A stretch of DNA of 64,000 bases from an uncultured Lachnospiraceae bacterium. Its GTDB lineage: Bacteria; Bacillota; Clostridia; Lachnospirales; Lachnospiraceae. The notes under the pieces were generated by a model that did no database searches, was not told the origin of the DNA, and was given only the letters and a program-made list of their open reading frames with translations. The DNA lies in NCBI GenBank assembly GCA_910585465.1, contig CAJUEW010000005.1, positions 85,428 through 149,427 on the forward strand. The letters run 5' to 3'. This document shows positions 33,073-42,262 of this stretch, in pieces. Position 1 is the stretch's first letter, and every line of letters begins with the position of its first letter. The translations under genes were made by a program, and so were the position numbers.

Positions 33073-35157
33073 CTACACTTCAAACATCAGCTCTCCGTAC
33101 GTGGGTACGGGCCAGAAATCCTTGTCAACAATGTTCTCCAGCCTATCAATCGGCTCTCTTAAAGCTATCATTGCCGGAAGAACGGTATCATGATATGACT
33201 TTGCGCCTTCTGCAGCCTCTAAAACCGCCTTCAGGCTGTCCAGCGCTTTCTGAGTCTCCGCAAGAAGGCTGCTGGCCTCCAGTAAAATCGTTTCCTGTGC
33301 GGATACGTCTGCGGACGCGCATGCGGTTCTTACAGTACTCATGGAAGCCGCCACACGGTTTACAAAGGAGATAACTGCCGGAACATACAGCTTAGATGCC
33401 ATATCAACCATGGTACGAGCCTCAATATTAATCAGGCCTGCGTATTCCTCCAGCTTAATTTCCTTCCGGGCCTCCAGCTCTCTTTTTGTCATAACTCCCA
33501 GCTTCTCGAACATCTCAACGGAGGAATCGCTTACATAGGCCGGAATGGCATCCACAATGGATTTTACATTTGGAAGCCCTCTTCTGGCGGCCTCCTCCAC
33601 CCACTCGTTGGAGTAGCCGTCGCCGTTAAATACAATATCCTGATTCTCCTTCATTGTCTTGTAAATGTAGTCAACGGCTGCCTTCTCAAAATCCTCAGCA
33701 TCCTCCAGTGCATCACAGGCCTTGGTAAACGCTTCTGCCATCATGGAATTCATAACAGTATTGGCGTCTCCGATGGATACCGAGGATGCTACCATACGAA
33801 ACTCAAAACGGTTTCCCGTGAAAGCAAACGGTGAAGTACGGTTCCTGTCGGTCGGGTCCTTGGGCAATACAGGGAGCGTGCTCACACCTAGGTCCAAAGT
33901 CCCCACATGGGCACACGGCAGTTCATCGAACGGAACCCCTCTCACGATGGCATCTACAATCTCACCTAATTGATCTCCCATATAGATAGAAATAATGGCC
34001 GGCGGCGCTTCATTGGCTCCAAGTCTGTGGTCGTTTCCTGCATTGGACGCGGCGGCGCGCAGCAGAAGAGAGTGCTTCTTCACTGCTTCCATCAGGCAGG
34101 CCAGTACACAAAGGAACTGCAGATTCTTATTTGGCTCCTTGCCCGGCTTAAAAAGATTCACTCCATTGTCTGTTCCAAGAGACCAGTTGTTATGCTTGCC
34201 GGAACCGTTCACGCCTGCAAATGGCTTTTCATGAAGCAGACATGCAAGACCGTGCTTTGTGGCCGTACTCTTCAGCACATCCATCACCAGGAGGTTGCTG
34301 TCCAAAGCCGCGTCAGAAGGAGAAAAAATCGGCGCAATCTCGTGCTGGCCCGGGGCAACCTCATTGTGCTGGGTTTTTACTGTAATTCCCAGTTTCCAGA
34401 GCTGTTCATCCACATCTGCCATAAACTCCGCAATCTTGGTTTTCAGCGGTCCAAAATACTGATCCTCCATCTCCTGGCCTTTTGGCGCCGGTGCCCCGAA
34501 CAGGGTCCGGCCTGCATATACAAGATCCGGCCTGCCCAAATACTTTTCTCTGTTCACAATAAAATATTCCTGCTCCGGTCCCACATAGGAACGAACCTTC
34601 TTTGCCTCTGTATTCCCGAACATTTTTACAAAACGGGCACCTGCTCTGCTTACCGCATCTACAGATTTCAAAAGCGGAGTTTTTGTATCCAGCGAATCAC
34701 CGGTATAAGAGCAGAATGCAGTCGGAATACAGAGAATCCCGTCCTTTACATAAGCCGGTGATGCCACATCCCATGCGGTATATCCTCTTGCGCTGCAGGT
34801 AGCGCGTAAGCCTCCGGACGGAAATGAGGATGCATCCGGCTCGCCCATCATCAGATCCTTTCCGGAAAAGCTGTTCTCAATCTTTCCTCCCTGGGGAATA
34901 TCCGCAAAGGAATCGTGCTTCTCTGCCCCGATACTGACAACATACGGCTGAAAAATATGGGTGTAGTGGGTTGCCCCCTTTTCAATCGCCCATTCCTTCA
35001 TTGCCTTTGCTACGATGTCTGCAAGCTCCAGCGTAACATCTCCGCCCTCATCCATCAGTTTCAGCATTTGTTTGTAGGTAATCTCCGGAAGACGCTCCTT
35101 CATCACAGCCTCGTTAAAAACATCCTGGCCAAATACTTCTGCTACATTTACACTCAT
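33073..35157 (-). CDS. glnN: Glutamine synthetase type III
   Basis: 694-residue GSIII-type enzyme joining ammonia to glutamate with ATP. The start at 35157 follows GGATGGAG. Type III signatures include PSGGLRATCSARGYTAWDVASPAY (in pieces), GPEQEYFIVNRE (metal ligands), AGVNGSGKHNNWSLGTD (in pieces, catalytic block), ANEAPPAIISIYMG and NRTSPFAFTGNRFEFRM (in pieces). Length matches the dodecameric GSIII of Bacteroides and clostridia, about 50% longer than GSI. It is monocistronic. The promoter lies upstream of an intrinsic terminator in the leader, so expression is probably set by transcription attenuation. Confidence 0.95.
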   Translation of the reverse strand: MSVNVAEVFGQDVFNEAVMKERLPEITYKQMLKLMDEGGDVTLELADIVAKAMKEWAIEKGATHYTHIFQPYVVSIGAEKHDSFADIPQGGKIENSFSGKDLMMGEPDASSFPSGGLRATCSARGYTAWDVASPAYVKDGILCIPTAFCSYTGDSLDTKTPLLKSVDAVSRAGARFVKMFGNTEAKKVRSYVGPEQEYFIVNREKYLGRPDLVYAGRTLFGAPAPKGQEMEDQYFGPLKTKIAEFMADVDEQLWKLGITVKTQHNEVAPGQHEIAPIFSPSDAALDSNLLVMDVLKSTATKHGLACLLHEKPFAGVNGSGKHNNWSLGTDNGVNLFKPGKEPNKNLQFLCVLACLMEAVKKHSLLLRAAASNAGNDHRLGANEAPPAIISIYMGDQLGEIVDAIVRGVPFDELPCAHVGTLDLGVSTLPVLPKDPTDRNRTSPFAFTGNRFEFRMVASSVSIGDANTVMNSMMAEAFTKACDALEDAEDFEKAAVDYIYKTMKENQDIVFNGDGYSNEWVEEAARRGLPNVKSIVDAIPAYVSDSSVEMFEKLGVMTKRELEARKEIKLEEYAGLINIEARTMVDMASKLYVPAVISFVNRVAASMSTVRTACASADVSAQETILLEASSLLAETQKALDSLKAVLEAAEGAKSYHDTVLPAMIALREPIDRLENIVDKDFWPVPTYGELMFEV

Positions 35158-35183
35158 AATTCTCCATCCTTTCACTATCCGCG

Positions 35184-35217
35184 AAAAAAAGACGCTCCAC
35201 CTGCCCGGTGGAACGCC
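35184..35217 (-). terminator. Intrinsic terminator inside the glutamine synthetase leader
   Basis: In minus-strand RNA, arms 35217-35207 and 35201-35191 form an 11-bp stem with two G-U pairs and a 5-nt loop, then seven U residues (35190-35184). The two wobbles would be mismatches on the plus strand, so it acts on this strand. It ends only 26 bp before the glnN ATG, leaving no room for a downstream promoter. Confidence 0.85.
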
Positions 35218-35280
35218 TTTGTTCTCTGAATACACTATGTAATTTACAGGGAAATGAAATATTCCCCTTGTCTCTTAATT

Positions 35281-35309
35281 AAAATACACGATATGCCGTT
35301 AAAATGCAA
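35281..35309 (-). promoter_or_regulatory. Promoter-like site for glutamine synthetase
   Basis: TTGCAT (35304-35309) and TATTTT (35281-35286) are 17 bp apart on the minus strand. Transcription would start near 35274, giving a leader of about 115 nt with a first stem-loop (AGGGGAAT/ATTTCCCT) followed by the terminator. Confidence 0.55.
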
Positions 35310-35335
35310 GTATTTTTATTTTTTTCGTGATTTTT

Positions 35336-36232
35336 TCAATTATCTATCCGAATCTGCAGGGCTTTTTGATGATTCTGAATAATGACAGACTGCCACTCGC
35401 CGCCGAATTCTCCGTCCAGTGTCCATGGAACCATCTCTTCCGATTCCACAGTCAGACTGGACGTACGGAAGGAATCCATATATTTGGAATCAATTTCCTT
35501 CAGAACAATCGCTGCCAGCAGCTCCTGAAGCTCCGCTGCATTTTGAGGCCTGCGGATAAAGGTAGCCTCAAAGACACCGTCATCAAACCGGACCTTCCTT
35601 CCAATGATGCTCTTAAAGCCGCCCACTGATCTGGAGTTTGTCACCATACCAAAAATATAGTCTCCTTCTGTCCGGCATTCCTCGCTGGACAGACGCATAT
35701 GATAGGAAGGAATGTTTTTTAAACGCTTCATCCCTTCAAGCAGATATGCTATATGACCCAGTACATTCTTTCTGTCCTGTCTTGTTGAATAGGATACGTC
35801 TGTAAAAATTCCAAAAGCAGCAATATAAACAAAATGCTCATCGTTAAAGGTTCCTATATCACATGAAAAATCTCTGCCCTCCACAGAAATATGGGCTGCC
35901 TGCGCCATATTCCGGGGAATCTTCAGACTGCGGGCAAAATCATTCACAGTACCGGACGGAATATATCCAATAGGGATTCTGTTCTCGCGCCGCATCATCC
36001 CCTGCACTACCTCGTCCATCGTTCCGTCGCCTCCGCTGCACACAACCAGGTCATAGCCTTCCGGGAGCTTCTCTATCTGACGGGTGGCATCCTTTCTTTC
36101 CCTGGTCGGATGCACGGTCAGTTCATAGCCTGCATCGGAAAATATCTGTACAATATCAAACAGCTTTGAACGGATCTGTCCCCTTCCTGAATGGGGATTG
36201 TAAATAAAATACAATTTTTTTGCAGCTTCCAC
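35336..36232 (-). CDS. Diacylglycerol kinase-family lipid kinase
   Basis: 298-residue YegS/DagK-like kinase. Start at a GTG (36232) is preferred because GAGGTG lies 6 bp upstream. LYFIYNPHSGRGQIR near the N-terminus, the nucleotide motif VCSGGDGTMDEVV (about 65-77) and IPSGTVNDFARSL (about 91-103) mark the family. It probably phosphorylates diacylglycerol or a related membrane lipid to recycle head groups. It is downstream of the membrane protein gene at 36267 and upstream of glnN, in the same orientation. Confidence 0.92.
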   Translation of the reverse strand: MEAAKKLYFIYNPHSGRGQIRSKLFDIVQIFSDAGYELTVHPTRERKDATRQIEKLPEGYDLVVCSGGDGTMDEVVQGMMRRENRIPIGYIPSGTVNDFARSLKIPRNMAQAAHISVEGRDFSCDIGTFNDEHFVYIAAFGIFTDVSYSTRQDRKNVLGHIAYLLEGMKRLKNIPSYHMRLSSEECRTEGDYIFGMVTNSRSVGGFKSIIGRKVRFDDGVFEATFIRRPQNAAELQELLAAIVLKEIDSKYMDSFRTSSLTVESEEMVPWTLDGEFGGEWQSVIIQNHQKALQIRIDN

Positions 36233-36266
36233 AAAAAACACCTCAGTTCGTCAGTCATATATGGTT

Positions 36267-36767
36267 TCAATGAATCAGCGCTCCCAAAAGCCCATAAGAT
36301 ACTATGGACATAATCACAGTCGCCATAACAATTCCCAGAAGCACCGCCGGAAACGCCTTCTTGAATTTCATTCCCAAAAGAGAGGCGATCAGCGAACCCG
36401 TCCATGCGCCGGTTCCGGGAAGCGGAATCCCCACAAACAACACCAGTCCCAGAAACTGATACTTTTCAATCTGTTCACTCTTTCCCATAGCACGGCTCTC
36501 CAGCTTTTCCACCATCGGACGAAAAGTTTTCGTCCTTTTCAGCCAGTTAAACACCGGGGTAATCAAAAGCAGAATAAACGGCACCGGAATAATGTTTCCA
36601 ATCACACAGTACCAGACTGCGTTTACAATATCGATGTTCATGACAGATGCCGCCAGAAGCCCGCCCCTCAATTCCAGAATCGGAACCATAGAGATAACAA
36701 ATACAATCATCTCTTTGGAAATCTTTCCACCGAGCGTCTCCATAAACCAGGTTACCAAACTTTCCAT
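36267..36767 (-). CDS. Small multidrug export family membrane protein (COG2426)
   Basis: 166-residue protein with four to five hydrophobic segments. The family signature is visible in VPILELRGGLLAA (about 31-43), NIIPVPFILLLITPVF (about 58-73) and GIPLPGTGAWTGSLIASLLG (in pieces, about 114-133). The family name comes from early annotation; a drug-export activity has not been shown for close homologues. P-x-P-G-T-G and R-G-G motifs suggest a DedA-like fold. It lies between hisC and the lipid kinase, so a membrane-lipid role is possible. Confidence 0.87.
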   Translation of the reverse strand: MESLVTWFMETLGGKISKEMIVFVISMVPILELRGGLLAASVMNIDIVNAVWYCVIGNIIPVPFILLLITPVFNWLKRTKTFRPMVEKLESRAMGKSEQIEKYQFLGLVLFVGIPLPGTGAWTGSLIASLLGMKFKKAFPAVLLGIVMATVIMSIVSYGLLGALIH

Positions 36768-36783
36768 AAAAAATTTTCCCTTT

Positions 36784-37845
36784 CTACTTCTTCATATATC
36801 GCCTTAAAAACGCATAAAATGCTTCCATCTGCTCATCTGTCCCGATAGTAACCCGCAAATATTCATCGATGCGGGGGAGAGAAAAATACCGCACATAAAT
36901 ATCCTCCTCCTTCAGCGCCTCAAACAGAGCTCTGGCAGAATATTCCGGATGAGAGATAAACAGAAAATTTGCTTTGGAGTCCGGGAATGTAAATCCCATC
37001 TGTCTTAACACTTCCTTCGCATGCTCACGAGTCTTTATGATTTTCTCTGTTGTCTCATAAAAATACGCCCTGTCCCGAACCGCTTCCACTCCGCATTTCA
37101 GGGAGGTTTGATTCATTGTGTAAGAATTGAAGGAATATTTCACAGCATTCAAATATTTAATGAGCGTCGGACTGCCGACAGCAAATCCAATCCGCATTCC
37201 TGCAAGAGACCGGGATTTGGAAAAGGTCTGTACAACCAGCAGATTTTCATACTGATCCACCAGACGAAGCGCAGACTCGGCGCCAAAATCCACATAAGCC
37301 TCATCCACAATAACAATCACATCCTGGTTGTGGCGGATAATATCCTCCACATCCGAAATTCCCAGAGCAAGCGCCGTGGGCGCGTTGGGATTTGGAAAAA
37401 TCACACCGCCGTTTTCCCGGTAATAATCTTCCTTCACAATCCGCAGGCTTTCGTCCACCGGAACGGTCTCATACGGAATTCTGAATTCCTCTGCCCAGAC
37501 CGGATAGAACGAATATGTAATATCCGGAAACAGAACTGGCTTATCCGAATTAAAAAAAGTCATAAAGGCCATAGCCAGCACATCGTCGGAACCAACTCCT
37601 ACAAATACCTGCTCCGGCTTCACATGATAATAATCCGCCAGGGCATTTACCAGAACAGATGCCGTCGGATCCGGGTAGAGACGCAGACAGTCTGTGTCCG
37701 TTTCCTTTATGGCCTTCTGCACGCCCGGCGCAGGCGGATAGGGATTCTCATTGGTATTCAGTTTTATCATCTTCGGTTTATCCGGCTGCTCTCCCGGCGT
37801 GTAGGGAGTCACCCTCCGGATGTTTGCTTCCCATGCTTTCATCAT
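36784..37845 (-). CDS. hisC: Histidinol-phosphate aminotransferase
   Basis: 353-residue fold-type I PLP enzyme. LNTNENPYPPAPGV (about 29-42), IVDEAYVDFG (Asp181 and Tyr184) and the cofactor Lys210 in TFSKSRSLAGMRIGF are present. It converts imidazole acetol phosphate to histidinol phosphate; HisC-type proteins in Firmicutes may also act on aromatic amino acids. No other his gene is adjacent. It overlaps the upstream DUF2156 gene by 4 bp, so the two are translationally coupled. Confidence 0.92.
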   Translation of the reverse strand: MMKAWEANIRRVTPYTPGEQPDKPKMIKLNTNENPYPPAPGVQKAIKETDTDCLRLYPDPTASVLVNALADYYHVKPEQVFVGVGSDDVLAMAFMTFFNSDKPVLFPDITYSFYPVWAEEFRIPYETVPVDESLRIVKEDYYRENGGVIFPNPNAPTALALGISDVEDIIRHNQDVIVIVDEAYVDFGAESALRLVDQYENLLVVQTFSKSRSLAGMRIGFAVGSPTLIKYLNAVKYSFNSYTMNQTSLKCGVEAVRDRAYFYETTEKIIKTREHAKEVLRQMGFTFPDSKANFLFISHPEYSARALFEALKEEDIYVRYFSLPRIDEYLRVTIGTDEQMEAFYAFLRRYMKK

Positions 37846-38744
37846 AAGTCTCCTTTTAAGGTCACAATACCCTTTTCCACCATAAATACAGGACGATAGG
37901 ACAGCTTCGCCTGCCGGAGCCCTTCATCCCCCGTATCATCTTCTCTGTTAACGTATGTGTACTCTGCTGCTTCATGCTCCAGAAACTGCTGATTAATCAT
38001 GGGATATGCTCCCCGGACATCCGCATACGCCTTTTCAATGTGAACTACAAAGGTATCGTCACATACCGGTTCCCCAAGCGTAAAGGCCACTACCTCTCCG
38101 TTCGCGCGGAGAAGCCCTCCGCGAAGTCTCAGTTCTTTGAACAGACGCAGAGAATTAAGCGCTACACACATCTCACTGTTTTTCTCCGGATTATCGTTAC
38201 ATCCGTTGTCCGTTCTCCAGTGCAGAGCCATCTGAAAGCATTCTTCCACATTTTCATCTGTGATCGGCTCATAGCTCCAGTCCGGACAGGCTGCCTTAAA
38301 CTGATTAATATGATTTTTCTTGCCGTGATATTTTTTCCCTGACAGGCGAATCAGCTTCTCTGTCTCATACACATAGTCCTCAGCATCCCGCTGCCACTCC
38401 ACCTGAAACTTCCCGGGAAAGTACTGCTCCAGCTCTTCCAGCTCTTCCTTGCTGACTCCATGAAGCCGGAATGAATATCCTTTCTCCTCACAGTCCTCTA
38501 AAAGCATCTGGACAGCCTCCTTCCGGTTACCCTCGCCAACCGGATAGGTATAGGAATACTTTCCGTCAAATTCACTGCGGAATACCGCCGTTCCTTCTAT
38601 CTCTGCCCATACCACATTATAAAATCGCGCCCAGAGATAGATATTGGCAAACGTGCGCTCACAGCCCCGCAGCTTTCTTGCTGCAAGATGGCGCAGAATC
38701 ACCTCTCTGTCATCAAGTTCCGGTTTTTTAAATGGAATCTCCAT
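37842..38744 (-). CDS. DUF2156 (phosphatidylglycerol lysyltransferase C-terminal-like) protein
   Basis: 300-residue soluble protein of the DUF2156/LPG_synthase_C family, which has a double GNAT fold. Landmarks are AARKLRGCERTFANIYLWARFY (in pieces, about 16-37), LSGKKYHGKKNHINQF (about 134-149), MALHWRTDNGC and MINQQFLEHEAAEYTYVNREDDTGDEGLRQAKLSYRP (in pieces). It has no membrane domain, so it is not a full MprF. Related free-standing proteins may use aminoacyl-tRNA as donor. Coupling to hisC is of unclear meaning. Confidence 0.88.
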   Translation of the reverse strand: MEIPFKKPELDDREVILRHLAARKLRGCERTFANIYLWARFYNVVWAEIEGTAVFRSEFDGKYSYTYPVGEGNRKEAVQMLLEDCEEKGYSFRLHGVSKEELEELEQYFPGKFQVEWQRDAEDYVYETEKLIRLSGKKYHGKKNHINQFKAACPDWSYEPITDENVEECFQMALHWRTDNGCNDNPEKNSEMCVALNSLRLFKELRLRGGLLRANGEVVAFTLGEPVCDDTFVVHIEKAYADVRGAYPMINQQFLEHEAAEYTYVNREDDTGDEGLRQAKLSYRPVFMVEKGIVTLKGDL

Positions 38745-38774
38745 AATCGTATCTACTCCTGTGAAACCCCGAAA

Positions 38775-38800
38775 GGGGATTATCTCTCGATAAATCCCCC
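38775..38800 (-). terminator. Terminator-like hairpin after the nucleotidyltransferase gene
   Basis: GGGGATTATC and GATAAATCCCC (38775-38784 and 38789-38799) pair with one bulge; the minus-strand tail is TTTCGGGG. A second small stem CCCC-GAAA-GGGG overlaps it. This could be termination or a leader switch for the DUF2156 gene. Confidence 0.4.
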
Positions 38801-38822
38801 TGTTTCTTCTTTCTTCTGATAT

Positions 38823-39740
38823 TTAGTCAAACAGCTTTTCCTTATATATTCCCGCGTCGATCAATTTCCGGAAGGATCGGACAACTTCCGGCTTATCTTC
38901 CCTGTACGTAACGCCGAACCATTTATCTCTGGACTCCAGAACAGTCACATTGGCTCTCTTTTTCTGAATCAGCCGATCCATAATTGTAGGAATCAGATAT
39001 TCTCCCTTCATCTTATCCGCGGAATGCTGAAGGAAATCCGCAAATCCGGTCTCCAGCACCTGGAATATCTCCGGAGTAAAGCCCCACATATTCATGGATA
39101 CCGGGCAGTCTGCAGCTACCGGAACAAGCGAGCCGTCCTCGTTCTGTACGGCTGCTCCCTCAGATGTCTTTACAATATTTTTCGTCTCTACCACTTTCGT
39201 CAAATGCTGTTTTTCATCCACACTGCAGATTCCTCTGGTCACTCCGCCATTCTCACTCAAAGTATTGCCAAGCTGGAAGCCCGCCATACAGAACTCCATA
39301 CGGGTGCTGGAAGGATGTTCCTCCACCAGATAATCATGAACCTTCACAAATGCCTCTTTGCCGTAATAATCATCTGCATTAATGACCACAAAAGGCTCCT
39401 GCACCAGATCCTTACAGCATAAAATTGCCTGGCCGGTTCCCCACGGCTTTGTTCTGCCCTCCGGCTTCGTAAATCCTTCCGGAAGATCATCCAGCTCCTG
39501 GAACGCATAGGCAGTCTCCACCACCTTATCCATACGGTTGCCGATCACCTCCCGGAAATCCTTTTCCAGGTCTTTCCGGATAATAAATACTACTTTATTA
39601 AAACCTGCCTCCATGGCGTCATAGACCGAATAGTCCATAATAATCTCCCCGAACGGTCCTACCGGCTCCAGCTGTTTGATGCCTCCGCCAAAGCGGCTGC
39701 CAATTCCTGCTGCCATGACTACCAGTGTCGTTTTTCTCAT
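38823..39740 (-). CDS. Sugar-phosphate nucleotidyltransferase family protein
   Basis: 305-residue NTP_transferase-family protein. The nucleotide loop is VVMAAGIGSRFGGGIKQLEPVG (in pieces, about 7-28), a variant of the GxGTRLxPxTxxxPK motif. VINADDYYGKEAF (about 118-130) supplies the metal Asp residues. It probably makes an NDP-sugar from NTP and a sugar 1-phosphate. GlmM lies directly upstream, suggesting an amino-sugar link, but the usual GlmU acetyltransferase domain is missing. Confidence 0.85.
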   Translation of the reverse strand: MRKTTLVVMAAGIGSRFGGGIKQLEPVGPFGEIIMDYSVYDAMEAGFNKVVFIIRKDLEKDFREVIGNRMDKVVETAYAFQELDDLPEGFTKPEGRTKPWGTGQAILCCKDLVQEPFVVINADDYYGKEAFVKVHDYLVEEHPSSTRMEFCMAGFQLGNTLSENGGVTRGICSVDEKQHLTKVVETKNIVKTSEGAAVQNEDGSLVPVAADCPVSMNMWGFTPEIFQVLETGFADFLQHSADKMKGEYLIPTIMDRLIQKKRANVTVLESRDKWFGVTYREDKPEVVRSFRKLIDAGIYKEKLFD

Positions 39741-39768
39741 GTTTCCCTCCTGTGTAGCTCACACACAC

Positions 39769-41103
39769 TTACTGCACATTCTTCATTGTACTAATCACCT
39801 TTGTTACATACGCCTCGCAAAGCTCCTGAGTAGTGGCCTCCACCATAACGCGCAGAAGCGGCTCCGTACCGCTTTCACGAACAAGAATCCTGCCCTCAGT
39901 CCCAAGCGCTTCCTCCACCTCTCTGATGGATGCTCTCACCGACGGATGCTCCAGCACAGCTTTTTTATCTGATACCCGGAGATTCTGAAGAAGCTGAGGA
40001 TAAATCTTCACTTCCGATGCCAGCGTTCCCAGTGTAGTCTTTTTCTCCAGAATAACCTCCATAATTTTTAAGGATGTCAAAATTCCGTCCCCGGTTGTGG
40101 CATGCTTGCTGAAAATAATGTGTCCGGACTGCTCGCCGCCCAGGCGGTAGCCGTTCTCCATCATATTTTCAAATACATATTTGTCCCCGACTTTCGTCTT
40201 TTGATAGTTCAGACCAATTTTATCGCATGCCTTATACAGACCAATGTTGGACATAACGGTTGTGACAATCATGTCATCCTTCAGCTGGCCGATTTCCTTC
40301 ATATACTTTCCGCATATATAAAGAATCAAATCCCCATCCACCACATTACCATGTTCATCTACTGCAAGACAGCGATCCGCATCTCCGTCGTAGGCAAAGC
40401 CAACATCAAGACCCTTTTCCTTCACAAAGGCCTGAAGCGCCTCAATATGCGTGGAACCACAGCCGTCATTGATATTCGTTCCGTCCGGCTCATTATGGAT
40501 GACATAGGTTTTGGCTCCCAATGCGTCAAATACACTTTTGGCAATGGCGGATGCGCTTCCGTTGGAGCAGTCCAGACCGACTCTCATACTCTTAAAGGAT
40601 CTGGTCGGCAGTGAGATCAGATAACCGATATAGCGGTTCCGCCCGGCGGAAAAGTCTACTGTACGTCCGATATTTTCACGGGTCGCCATAGGAATCTCCT
40701 CTGCTTTTCCGTCGATATATTCCTCAATCTTTTCCTCCACAGCTGCCTCCAGCTTATATCCCATGCTGTTAATCACCTTAATGCCATTGTCATAAAAGGG
40801 ATTATGGCTTGCAGAAATCATAATGCCGCAGTCGAATCCTTCTGTACGGACTACATAAGAAACACTTGGTGTAGTTGTTACATGGAGCAGATATACATCA
40901 GCTCCTGACGCCGTCAGTCCGGCTACCAGAGAGTATTCAAACATATAACTGGATCTTCTGGTATCCTTTCCGATCACTACCTGAGCCTTATGTTCACGTC
41001 CATAATACCAGCCAAGAAAGCGTCCTACCTTGTAAGCATGTTCTACTGTCAGATTTACATTGGCTTCCCCGCGGAAACCGTCGGTTCCAAAATATTTTCC
41101 CAT
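39769..41103 (-). CDS. glmM: Phosphoglucosamine mutase
   Basis: 444-residue phosphohexomutase that converts glucosamine 6-phosphate to glucosamine 1-phosphate for peptidoglycan. The start MGKYFGTDGFRGEAN is typical, phospho-acceptor Ser99 lies in ISASHNPFYDNGIK, the metal loop is DGDADRCLAVD (about 239-249) and the phosphate-binding RESGTEPLLRVMVE lies near the C-terminus. Length is normal. It shares orientation with the nucleotidyltransferase 28 bp downstream. Confidence 0.95.
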   Translation of the reverse strand: MGKYFGTDGFRGEANVNLTVEHAYKVGRFLGWYYGREHKAQVVIGKDTRRSSYMFEYSLVAGLTASGADVYLLHVTTTPSVSYVVRTEGFDCGIMISASHNPFYDNGIKVINSMGYKLEAAVEEKIEEYIDGKAEEIPMATRENIGRTVDFSAGRNRYIGYLISLPTRSFKSMRVGLDCSNGSASAIAKSVFDALGAKTYVIHNEPDGTNINDGCGSTHIEALQAFVKEKGLDVGFAYDGDADRCLAVDEHGNVVDGDLILYICGKYMKEIGQLKDDMIVTTVMSNIGLYKACDKIGLNYQKTKVGDKYVFENMMENGYRLGGEQSGHIIFSKHATTGDGILTSLKIMEVILEKKTTLGTLASEVKIYPQLLQNLRVSDKKAVLEHPSVRASIREVEEALGTEGRILVRESGTEPLLRVMVEATTQELCEAYVTKVISTMKNVQ

Positions 41104-41163
41104 TTTTACATCCTCCTTATTCCTGCGGCCGACGCATTTTTTCTGCCTGACACAGTCAGCGCG

Positions 41164-42246
41164 TCAGTTGCCCATCCGGGCAAGCTTTGCTGCCTGATCA
41201 GCGGCAATACATGCGTCAATAATCTCCTGAATGTCTCCATTCATAATTTTATCCAGTTTATATAAGGTCAGATTAATCCGGTGGTCTGTGACACGTCCCT
41301 GAGGAAAATTATAGGTTCTGATTTTTTCCGAACGGTCGCCGGTACCAATCTGGCTTCTTCTGGCTTCTGCCTCTGCATCATGGGCTTTCTGGCATTCAAT
41401 ATCGTATAATTTTGCCCTGAGCAGCGCAAATGCCTTCGCTTTGTTCTGAAGCTGGGACTTCTCTGTCTGGCTGTATACCACAATTCCTGTGGGATAGTGC
41501 GTCAGACGCACGGCTGAATCGGTGGTATTGACGCATTGTCCGCCGTTTCCGGAAGCACGCATAACATCAATACGGATATCCTTTTCATCGATTTGTACAT
41601 CCACTTCCTCTGCCTCCGGCATCACCGCCACTGTAATGGTGGATGTATGGATTCTTCCTCCGGATTCTGTCTCCGGCACACGCTGTACGCGGTGCACGCC
41701 GGATTCATATTTCATCACAGAATATGCGCCCTGCCCATTAATCATGAAGGTTATGCTTTTCATTCCGCCGATGCCGATTTCATCCGCTTCCATAACCTCC
41801 GCTCTCCAGCGCCTTGACTCCGCATAGTGCGCATACATACGGTAAATCTCCGCCGCAAACAAGGCTGCTTCATCTCCGCCTGCGCCTGCCCGGATTTCCA
41901 CAATCACATTTTTATCGTCATTCGGATCTTTCGGAAGAAGCAGAATCTTTATCTCCTGCTCCAGCTCTGTTATACGTTTTTTCGCATCAGACAGCTCTTC
42001 CTTAAGCATCTCCCGCATTTCCTCGTCAGCTTCCTCCTCCAGCAGCATCAGACTGTCTTCTATCGTCTCCTGGCATTTCTTATATTCCATATAAGCATTC
42101 ACCAAAGGCTGGATATCCGACTGCTCTTTCATCAGACTGCGGAAGCGGCTTTGATCATTGACAACCGAAGGCTCCGCCAGCTCATTGGTGATCTCCTCAT
42201 ACCGCCTAATCAGATCTTCTAATCTATCAAACATGTTTTCCTCCAT
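41164..42246 (-). CDS. prfA: Peptide chain release factor 1
   Basis: 360-residue class I release factor for UAA and UAG stops. The codon-reading P-x-T motif (P191-E-T193) and GGQ (235-237) are in place. The GGQ context reads ASGNGGQCVN instead of ASGAGGQHVN, a variation I believe is common in clostridia. The Gln is the methylation target of PrmC, encoded next (16-bp gap). The order rho-rpmE-DUF1385-prmC-prfA in transcription is classical for Lachnospiraceae. Confidence 0.96.
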   Translation of the reverse strand: MEENMFDRLEDLIRRYEEITNELAEPSVVNDQSRFRSLMKEQSDIQPLVNAYMEYKKCQETIEDSLMLLEEEADEEMREMLKEELSDAKKRITELEQEIKILLLPKDPNDDKNVIVEIRAGAGGDEAALFAAEIYRMYAHYAESRRWRAEVMEADEIGIGGMKSITFMINGQGAYSVMKYESGVHRVQRVPETESGGRIHTSTITVAVMPEAEEVDVQIDEKDIRIDVMRASGNGGQCVNTTDSAVRLTHYPTGIVVYSQTEKSQLQNKAKAFALLRAKLYDIECQKAHDAEAEARRSQIGTGDRSEKIRTYNFPQGRVTDHRINLTLYKLDKIMNGDIQEIIDACIAADQAAKLARMGN

Positions 42247-42262
42247 CTATGGCTATCTCTGT

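Noticed and set aside
35217..35274. ANTAR-target hairpins in the glutamine synthetase leader
   Set aside because: The stem-loop seen has a loop without the required A and G positions, and a second such hairpin is missing.
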